A stretch of DNA of 64,000 bases, taken from Pedobacter panaciterrae (GTDB lineage Bacteria > Bacteroidota > Bacteroidia > Sphingobacteriales > Sphingobacteriaceae). The position numbers and the translations under genes are program-made. Positions 35,652-41,784 of the stretch are shown here, one piece after another. Every line of letters begins with the position of its first letter. Within the stretch, counting starts at the first letter, position 1. The stretch is taken from assembly GCF_013204795.1 (NCBI RefSeq), contig NZ_JABMKW010000017.1, positions 682,001 to 746,000 on the forward strand. The letters run 5' to 3'. The notes under the pieces are model-generated. The model was not told where the DNA came from, did no database searches, and saw only the letters and a program-made list of their open reading frames with translations.

Positions 35652-36961
35652 TTATTTTCCTTTTAAAGTATCATTAGATTTTGCTGATGCATTCGAAGGC
35701 ACTTCTTCTGCAATCAGTACATCCAACAGATCATTAAACTTCTTTTCGTACTCTTTATAGTATTTACCGGTTACTGTGCCCGTATATCCTGTATAGATCT
35801 CGCGCACTTCACCTTTTCTATCTATAATTATGGTAGTTGGAAAAGCAATGAATTTGTTCAGCGCAGGCAGTTTCTGAGATACCACCTTTTTATCTGCAAG
35901 GCCACCAAATAAAATGTCATATTTAACATCATACTTGTCTCTTAATTTACCAAGTGTATACTGTGCATATTGCAAGCTATCTTTTTGCTCAAAACCAATA
36001 GCAATAGCCTCTACGCCACGCTTTTGATTTTTATTAAACCATGGCGAAAGAAATATAGTCTGATCAGTACAGTTAGGGCACCAGGTACCAACGATCTCAA
36101 CAATAACCACTTTGCCTTTGTATTTATCATCACTTAAGGATACAGGTTTACCTGTCAGATCAGGAAAAGTAAAGTCAAGCTTTTTATACCCTTCCTTTAA
36201 AAAGGTAAGCTTATATGGATCGGGCAATTCAGCCTTATCATCCTTTACCCCATCAAACTTGGTATTGTCGTAAATCCCTGCCGATATTACACCACTGATT
36301 GTGCCATCAGCATTAATTTTACCTTTATAAATTTTAGGGCTTGGACCCGTAAAACCCGACAAAACAAATTCATCGCCTTGTACGGTGCCTTCCAATTCAC
36401 GACTATCGCCTGTAAAATTACACCGGTAAGTTTGTTTCCATTTTGCTTTAACAAGGCCACCTTATTAGGAACCTGCTCTTTAGAATAAAACTTCAGTTCC
36501 CATTTACCACTAATGTTTGCAACCGGTGCAACGTCCTTACCAGGTTCAACAAAGCGGTAATTCTTACCATGTTCTGCTGTAAATGGTAACGAGTTACCTC
36601 TAAAACCCGGCACCAGACTTCGGTACTCTCCACTTAGTGTTCCATCATCTTCTATTTTGGCAACAAGTGCTGCATCATAGGTATTCATTTTAATAAAAAT
36701 CGAATCCTTACCCAGCCGGGTTACATGGAAATCATCGCGTCTGGTTCCATTTAATAGTGTAAATGTACCGTGCTCCAGATCTTTCCCTTTAAATTCGAAA
36801 TTAAATGGTACCTGAGTTTCACTAACATTAAAAACACCCCGCCAAACTCCCTCTTTAATTACTTTCCCCGCATGGTTCTTATCTAAGGCCCATACAGATA
36901 CGCCTAAAAGCAAGCCCAGGGAGAGTAATAATAATTCTTTAAAAAAATTGCGCTTATTCAT
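35652..36961 (-). pseudogene. Frameshifted TlpA-like thioredoxin-domain gene (tandem duplicate)
   Basis: Two overlapping frames (36287-36961 and 35652-36395) together correspond over their full length to the intact neighbour at 36986-38302. The first frame carries the signal peptide and N-terminal domain up to GNKLTGVIL; then the second continues with GDSRELEGT through the thioredoxin domain (GTWCPNC) to the normal C-terminus NDTLKGK. Where the neighbour has 15 bases between GV and GD codons this copy has only 8, so a net loss of seven bases near 36412-36420 breaks the frame. No slippery sequence is seen. The thioredoxin half alone would lack a signal peptide. The rest is well kept, suggesting a recent break. 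Confidence 0.85.
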
Positions 36962-36985
36962 CGTTTAAGTTTTATGGTTATACTA

Positions 36986-38302
36986 TTATTTACCTTTTAA
37001 GGTGTTACTTGTATCCGTGGCTTGTGCCGTTGGTTCAGGTTCAGCCAATAATTCGTCTAGCACTTTATTAAATTTCTTCTCATAATCATCGTAATACTTA
37101 CCTGTTACAGTACCAGTATATCCGGTATAAATTTCTCTTACCTCACCTTTTCTGTCTATGATTATAGTAGTAGGAAAAGCAATGAACTTGTTAAGTGCAG
37201 GGAGTTTTTGAGCTACCAACTTTTTATCGGCAAGGCCACCAAAAAGTATGTCATACTTGATATCATATTTATCTCTCAGTTTTCCCAGCGTATATTTAGC
37301 ATACTCCAAACTGTCTTTCTGTTCAAAGCCTATTGCTATGGCTTCTACACCACGCTTTTGGTTTTTATTAAACCATGGCGACAAAAACACTGTCTGATCT
37401 GTACAGTTAGGGCACCAGGTACCAATAATCTCTACAATAACTACCTTGCCTTTATACTTGTCATCGCTTAGCGAGACAGATTTACCGTTCAAATCAGGAA
37501 AAGTAAAGTCAAGCTTTTTATATCCTTCCTTTAAAAACGTTAGTTTATAAGGATCTGGTAAATCGGCAACATTGTTTTTGGTTGCATCAAATTTGATGTT
37601 CTTATAAATTCCAAAACCCTGCTCTCCGGAAAGGGTTCCATCTTCATTTATTTTTCCTTTAATAATGAAAGGGCTAGGGCCTGTAAAACCAGATAAAGCA
37701 AATTCATCACCTTGTACAGTACCTTCAATTTCGCGGCTATCGCCAACAACGGTCATTATCACGCCGGTAAGTTTATTGCCCGATTGCTTTAATACGGCAA
37801 TAGAAGCCGGAACTGCTTCTTTACTATAAAGCTTAAGCTCCCATTTACCGCTTAAATCTGCTTTTGGCTTCACGTCTTTTCCCGGCTCAACAAAGCGATA
37901 TGCCTTGCCATATTCTGCAGTAAAAGGAAGTGCATTTCCTCTAAAATTAGGCACCAAACTTCTGTATTCGCCAGTTAGCCTTCCATCATCTTCTATTTTG
38001 GCTACTAAAGCAGCATCATAGGTGTTCATTTTAACGAATATGGAGTCTTTGCCAATTAGCTGTACATGGAAATCATCGCGACGCGTGCCATTTAAAAGGG
38101 TAAACACTGCATGCTGAGGGTCTTTTCCTTTTAGTTCGAAATTAAAGGGAACCTGCGATTCGCTTACGGTAAATACGCCGCGCCATACGCCTTCTTTAAT
38201 AAATTTTGCAGGTTCAGGTTTAGTTCCTGCAAGTGCTGCACCACTCAATAAAATACCTGCCGACAGGCATTTAGCTTTAAATAGATAATCTTTTAAGTTC
38301 AT
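36986..38302 (-). CDS. TlpA family thiol-disulfide oxidoreductase
   Basis: 438 residues. Signal peptide about 1-25. An N-terminal beta-rich domain (about 30-240) resembles the DUF4369-like region that precedes many Bacteroidota thioredoxins; then the TlpA/ResA thioredoxin domain (about 265-425) with LDFTFPDLNGKSVSLSDDKYKGKVVIVE, the redox pair in WCPNC (about 295-298) and the cis-proline region AFPTTIIID. It should reduce or oxidise disulfides or cytochrome haem sites in the periplasm. First gene of the minus-strand array; its 515-bp upstream region has repeats, a dyad operator and a structured element. The downstream copy is frameshifted. Confidence 0.9.
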   Translation of the reverse strand: MNLKDYLFKAKCLSAGILLSGAALAGTKPEPAKFIKEGVWRGVFTVSESQVPFNFELKGKDPQHAVFTLLNGTRRDDFHVQLIGKDSIFVKMNTYDAALVAKIEDDGRLTGEYRSLVPNFRGNALPFTAEYGKAYRFVEPGKDVKPKADLSGKWELKLYSKEAVPASIAVLKQSGNKLTGVIMTVVGDSREIEGTVQGDEFALSGFTGPSPFIIKGKINEDGTLSGEQGFGIYKNIKFDATKNNVADLPDPYKLTFLKEGYKKLDFTFPDLNGKSVSLSDDKYKGKVVIVEIIGTWCPNCTDQTVFLSPWFNKNQKRGVEAIAIGFEQKDSLEYAKYTLGKLRDKYDIKYDILFGGLADKKLVAQKLPALNKFIAFPTTIIIDRKGEVREIYTGYTGTVTGKYYDDYEKKFNKVLDELLAEPEPTAQATDTSNTLKGK

Positions 38303-38511
38303 TGTATAGGGTTTTTTAGGTTGTTTAAGAGAATTTTGGGCATAACGATTCCTGCCTCAATAGCCTGGCTATTAGATTCTGACGAATAAATTCAAGAAAA
38401 TCAATCAGGGAATGCTGTAGAAACTACATGCACATACAACAACAGAATTTTAAATTTTTCATATCACTAGTTAATTTATATTTCTAAAAATCATTTTTTA
38501 GAAAACTTTAT

Positions 38512-38589
38512 AAATCATCTATTAATGGTGGAGTTACTAGATGTTGGCAATAAAAATCATCTACTAAGGGGTGGAGCTTTATTAGATTG
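38512..38589 (-). repeat. Two imperfect tandem copies of a hairpin-forming sequence in the tlpA leader
   Basis: Copies at 38512-38547 and 38554-38589 (period 42) share AAATCATCTA-TAA and a GGTGGAG core. The flanks of each copy (CATCTA and TAGATG or TAGAT) are inverted, so each can fold with GGTGGAG, or CTCCACC on the minus-strand transcript, in the loop. They lie between the dyad operator and the tlpA start, hence probably in the 5' leader. Function unknown. Confidence 0.55.
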
Positions 38590-38629
38590 ATGTAAAGGTA
38601 ATGCTTAGAAATAACAATTCAAAAAAAAT

Positions 38630-38645
38630 CTACTAATTTAGTAGT
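38630..38645 (-). promoter_or_regulatory. Dyad operator CTACTAATTTAGTAG upstream of the tlpA array
   Basis: Perfect dyad CTACTAATTTAGTAG in the tlpA upstream region, the same motif as at 40195 and 40424. On the minus strand a near -7 box TACCTTTA follows (complement of 38593-38600), so the dyad is in the position of an upstream operator or activator site. Confidence 0.6.
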
Positions 38646-38710
38646 ATTTATTTTTTATGTTATAATTGGCCCTTCTATTGGCCGTTATTGTATATTGTTA
38701 AACGTTTATT

Positions 38711-38802
38711 AATTAACATCCCGGCGTGTTGCAGAAAGCGAGCTGAATGAACTTTCCACCATTGCATAAAGCCACGCAATCTACACAGCCAGGATGTTAA
38801 TT
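38711..38802 (-). other. Structured element, predicted three-way junction
   Basis: Arms 38711-38725 and 38788-38802 pair over 15 positions with one mismatch, extended by GTGT/ACAC. Inside are two smaller stems, GAAAG/CTTTC (38734-38738, 38752-38756) and TTGC/GCAA (38762-38765, 38776-38779). It lies 16 bp after the cysteine desulfurase stop and upstream of the tlpA operator. It could be a 3' mRNA structure, a terminator with poor T-run, a small RNA, or a mobile palindromic element. The strand is not decided. Confidence 0.55.
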
Positions 38803-38818
38803 TTTACCATTAAGCTCA

Positions 38819-39955
38819 TTATATGGTTACCACATTATAAATTGCAGCGAGCCTTTCAACGGTGTAATCTATTTCTTCTATGGTATTATACTTACTAAAT
38901 GAAAAGCGAACCGTATGACGGGATGGATCTGCATTAATTGCTTTGAGCACATGCGATGCCGACCCTGTAGAGCAGGCACTTCCTCCAGACACAGAAATAT
39001 TATTCAGGTCCAGATATCCCAGTAAGTCATCAGCACCTTCATGTTGTGGCAGGCTAACACTTAAAACGGTGTAAAGGCTCTTACCCGCATCGCCCGAATT
39101 TCCATTAAACTGTACCCCTTCAATTTCGGCCTTCAATTTAAAGATCATCCTGTCTTTTAGTTTCTGTATATACCTTGCGTGTTCATCAATATCACGATAT
39201 GCAATTTCCAAAGCTTTTGCCAGGCCAATAATTCCATGAATATTTTCAGTTCCTGCACGTAGCCTGCGTTCCTGAGATCCGCCATGGATTAACTTCGAAA
39301 GCTGGATCCCATTTTTACAGTAAATAAATCCTACACCTTTTGGCCCATGAAATTTATGTGCTGATGCAGCTATAAAATGTGCTTTCAATTTTGACAGATC
39401 ATGGCGATAGTGTCCAATGGTCTGAACCGTATCTGAATGAAAAATAGCGTTGCTGCTACAACAGAGCTCGCCAATTAATTCAATGTTGTTTAAATTCCCG
39501 ATTTCGTTATTGGCATGCATTACCGATACCAATGAGCGTTCCTTATTTTTTAATAGTTGTTGTAGATGTTCAATATCAAGGTTTCCCTTATCATCCGTAT
39601 TTATAAAGCTTAGGCTTATCTCGCCACGCTTTTTAAGTGCTTCTAATGTATGCAGAACTGCATGATGCTCAAATGGAGTAGTAATTACATGTTTAACCTG
39701 CTCAGAATACACACTTGATAATATAGCTGTGTTGTCGGCCTCAGTACCGCCACTTGTAAAAATAATTTCATTAGGTGCAGCATTTAAAAGATCGGCTATG
39801 GTATTTCTGGCATTTTCAATAGCGCTTTTTACAATCCTTCCATCTTCATGATGTGATGATGGATTGCCAAAATACTCTAACAGGTAAGGGATAATTTCCT
39901 TATAAACCTCTTTGTCCAGTTGGGTGGTTGCAGCATTGTCTAGATAAATTCTCAT
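38819..39955 (-). CDS. Cysteine desulfurase (NifS/IscS-like)
   Basis: 378 residues from the ATG at 39955, fixed by a strong ribosome site (GAGGAGG on the minus strand, 39961-39967) five bases upstream; 14 extra in-frame codons before it are leader. Class-V aminotransferase features: YLDNAATT at the start, SGGTEADN, the PLP lysine in AASAHKFHGPKG (about 200) and the catalytic cysteine in GSACSTGSASH (about 325). It releases sulfur from cysteine with PLP. No iscU, iscR or suf genes are near, so it may supply sulfur for something other than housekeeping Fe-S assembly. Leader contains a SAM-I riboswitch. Confidence 0.93.
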   Translation of the reverse strand: MRIYLDNAATTQLDKEVYKEIIPYLLEYFGNPSSHHEDGRIVKSAIENARNTIADLLNAAPNEIIFTSGGTEADNTAILSSVYSEQVKHVITTPFEHHAVLHTLEALKKRGEISLSFINTDDKGNLDIEHLQQLLKNKERSLVSVMHANNEIGNLNNIELIGELCCSSNAIFHSDTVQTIGHYRHDLSKLKAHFIAASAHKFHGPKGVGFIYCKNGIQLSKLIHGGSQERRLRAGTENIHGIIGLAKALEIAYRDIDEHARYIQKLKDRMIFKLKAEIEGVQFNGNSGDAGKSLYTVLSVSLPQHEGADDLLGYLDLNNISVSGGSACSTGSASHVLKAINADPSRHTVRFSFSKYNTIEEIDYTVERLAAIYNVVTI

Positions 39956-39960
39956 TTCTT

Positions 39961-39967
39961 CCTCCTC
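39961..39967 (-). promoter_or_regulatory. Strong Shine-Dalgarno of the cysteine desulfurase gene
   Basis: GAGGAGG on the minus strand, five bases before the ATG at 39955. Unusual strength for Bacteroidota; it decides the start and could be the target of riboswitch control. Confidence 0.75.
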
Positions 39968-40042
39968 TTTTTTAATTAATCGTTTATAATTAATCATTCT
40001 GTGATGTCAGCTTATGCAGAAGAGGTACAACTCTTTACCATT

Positions 40043-40148
40043 TTATCTTTCTCCGCATTAGCGGAGCAGGAATTAGCACCTTTTACAAGCAAAGCTGGTA
40101 CAGGTTGCTAAGACGTCGTAGGGCCTTTCCCTCTGTCTTTCTGGATAA
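40043..40148 (-). promoter_or_regulatory. SAM-I (S-box) riboswitch
   Basis: Read on the minus strand: P1 TTATC (40148-40144) closes with GATAA (40047-40043); then the conserved CAGAAAG, the AGAGGGA-AA-GGCCCT block (40134-40120), GCAACC (40108-40103), GGTGCTAATTCC (40080-40069), and a perfect P4 hairpin CTCCGC/GCGGAG (40066-40051) before AAAGATAA. These are the S-box landmarks in correct order. It lies in the leader of the cysteine desulfurase gene, about 90 bases before the start. No clear intrinsic terminator follows, so control may be at translation. Confidence 0.9.
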
Positions 40149-40176
40149 GTAAATTACAAGAACAACTATTGAGTCG

Positions 40177-40184
40177 CAAATGTA
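40177..40184 (-). promoter_or_regulatory. -7 box TACATTTG for the SAM-riboswitch transcript
   Basis: Exact TAnnTTTG on the minus strand. The predicted start near 40171 precedes the riboswitch by about 20 bases, and the dyad operator lies 10 bp upstream. Confidence 0.65.
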
Positions 40185-40194
40185 TAAATAAAAA

Positions 40195-40209
40195 CTACTA
40201 ATTTACTAG
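40195..40209 (-). promoter_or_regulatory. Dyad operator upstream of the cysteine desulfurase promoter
   Basis: CTACTAATTTACTAG differs by one base from the perfect dyad CTACTAATTTAGTAG seen at 38630. It lies 10 bp upstream of the -7 box, overlapping the expected -33 region. Confidence 0.65.
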
Positions 40210-40423
40210 ACTTTATTAAAATAAATTTTAATCCTTGATATTGGCCTGCTTAACCTCAAAAAAAGGCTACTTCTAAAGCGCTGATAATTAAGCTATTATT
40301 AGGGTTCGTACAATGCTTAAACAATCGTTACACAATGGCAAAACAATAGATATACAATTTTGGAATGTATAAACCTTGCATAAGGAAACTGAATGGTTCG
40401 TTAAAATATAGTTTAAAATAAAT

Positions 40424-40440
40424 ACTACCAATTTAGTAGT
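40424..40440 (+). promoter_or_regulatory. Dyad operator upstream of the sterol-desaturase-family gene
   Basis: ACTACCAATTTAGTAGT is one base away from the symmetric ACTACTAATTTAGTAGT. It ends 7 bp before the -7 box at 40448, the same arrangement as the cysteine desulfurase promoter. Confidence 0.65.
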
Positions 40441-40447
40441 ATTTATT

Positions 40448-40455
40448 TACATTTG
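40448..40455 (+). promoter_or_regulatory. -7 box TACATTTG of the sterol-desaturase-family gene
   Basis: Exact TAnnTTTG, 19 bases before the ATG at 40474; a weak AGAGG ribosome site lies between. Confidence 0.65.
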
Positions 40456-40473
40456 GCTAAGAGGAATTAAATT

Positions 40474-41697
40474 ATGATTAGTCATTTTAACTATTTAGCC
40501 TTTGCTATCCCAGCTTTTTTTGTGTTTCTTTTTTTAGAGTATGGGATCGCTGTAAAGCTAAAAAAGGCGCATTTGTTCAAATATGAAAGTTCCATTTCCA
40601 ACCTCAGTATAGGTATTGCCGAAAGGCTTCTCAATCTCTTTATATCAGCAAGTTTCTACAGCTTGTTCTTTTGGATTTACACCAACTATGCACTTTTCAG
40701 CATACCCAATGTTTGGTGGGTATGGGTATTACTGATCCTGGTTACAGATCTTGTTTGGTATTGGTACCACAGACTCGGTCATGAGGTAAATATCCTTTGG
40801 GCAGCCCATATCGTACATCATCAAAGCGAAGAATTTAACTTTACAGTATCCGCCAGGATTACCGTTTTTCAAGCCCTGATCAGAAATCTTTTTTGGTGCG
40901 TTATACCGCTGCTGGGATTTCATCCTACCATGGTGATCGCTATTCTTGTTGTTCATGGGGCCTATTCCTTCTTTACCCATACTCAGCTGATCAGAAATTT
41001 AGGCTGGCTGGAATATATTCTGGTTACACCTTCCATTCATGGGGTTCACCATGCCAGCGATGAGAAATATCTTGATAAGAACTATGGAGATGTATTCGTT
41101 TTCTGGGACAAAATCTTTGGAACATTCCAAAGGGAAGAGGAACCACCTAAGTATGGCCTTACACATCCTGTAAAAAGTTATAGTTTCTTATGGCAGCACT
41201 TCCATTACTACCTCGAAATTTTAGCGGCGTGTAAAAAGGTACCCGAGGTAAAGACCAAATTAAAAATCATCTTTGGTCACCCTTCCAGACTGGATCAGGA
41301 AATCAGGCCAATGCTTGAAAAGAGATACCTGCAACACAAAGCATCCTCTTCTTATCGTTTTAAATTCAGAGGTTATTTAAACATACAAATAATTGTCAGC
41401 GTAATTCTGTTAACGTTCATTACCGGCTTATATCCCTACTTTGAGACCGTAGATAAGTTGTTTATTGTTATGTTTGTTCTGCTTACATTGATTAACTGCG
41501 GAGCCTTAATGGAACAAAGAAAATGGATTTACTACCTAGAGTATACCCGCCTGTTAACTGTATTTATCTATGTTTTCTGGAAGTCGGACCATATGGAATT
41601 ACTGCTGCCTTTAGTAGTGCTGCTATTCATTGCAGAGCAACTATTTCGGATTAGTCATTTGTACCGTCACTATGTGCTTAGGTACGATAAAGTTTAA
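40474..41697 (+). CDS. Sterol desaturase / fatty acid hydroxylase family membrane protein
   Basis: 407 residues with about eight hydrophobic helices. The di-iron histidine boxes of the family are complete: HRLGH (about 102-106), HIVHHQ (about 113-117) and HGVHHAS (about 189-193), so it is probably an active non-haem di-iron hydroxylase or desaturase in the inner membrane. The last four helices (about 300-395) are an extra C-terminal membrane region often seen in bacterial members. The substrate is likely a lipid or alkyl chain. It shares its promoter operator with the cysteine desulfurase gene, so it may be made under the same (possibly sulfur-related) signal. Confidence 0.9.
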   Translation: MISHFNYLAFAIPAFFVFLFLEYGIAVKLKKAHLFKYESSISNLSIGIAERLLNLFISASFYSLFFWIYTNYALFSIPNVWWVWVLLILVTDLVWYWYHRLGHEVNILWAAHIVHHQSEEFNFTVSARITVFQALIRNLFWCVIPLLGFHPTMVIAILVVHGAYSFFTHTQLIRNLGWLEYILVTPSIHGVHHASDEKYLDKNYGDVFVFWDKIFGTFQREEEPPKYGLTHPVKSYSFLWQHFHYYLEILAACKKVPEVKTKLKIIFGHPSRLDQEIRPMLEKRYLQHKASSSYRFKFRGYLNIQIIVSVILLTFITGLYPYFETVDKLFIVMFVLLTLINCGALMEQRKWIYYLEYTRLLTVFIYVFWKSDHMELLLPLVVLLFIAEQLFRISHLYRHYVLRYDKV

Positions 41698-41726
41698 GCG
41701 GCATGTTAAAAATACAAAAGGGCCGT

Positions 41727-41754
41727 CGTCATCTCTCCTATCGTCGAGATGACG
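41727..41754. repeat. REP-like palindrome between convergent genes
   Basis: CGTCATCTC and GAGATGACG (41727-41735, 41746-41754), 9-bp perfect arms. It fits the dispersed GTCAT-C/T-TCGA repeats of Bacteroidota and may act as a bidirectional terminator. Confidence 0.6.
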
Positions 41755-41784
41755 GAACAATGTTTGTTGAACTTGTTTCAGAAC

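Noticed and set aside
36287..36395. Programmed frameshift joining the two TlpA halves
   Set aside because: No slippery heptamer or pseudoknot is visible and the intact neighbour has the missing seven bases, so a deletion is simpler.
40210..40420. Rest of the gap between cysteine desulfurase leader and sterol-desaturase-family promoter
   Set aside because: AT-rich sequence without clear frame, hairpin or additional dyad copy.
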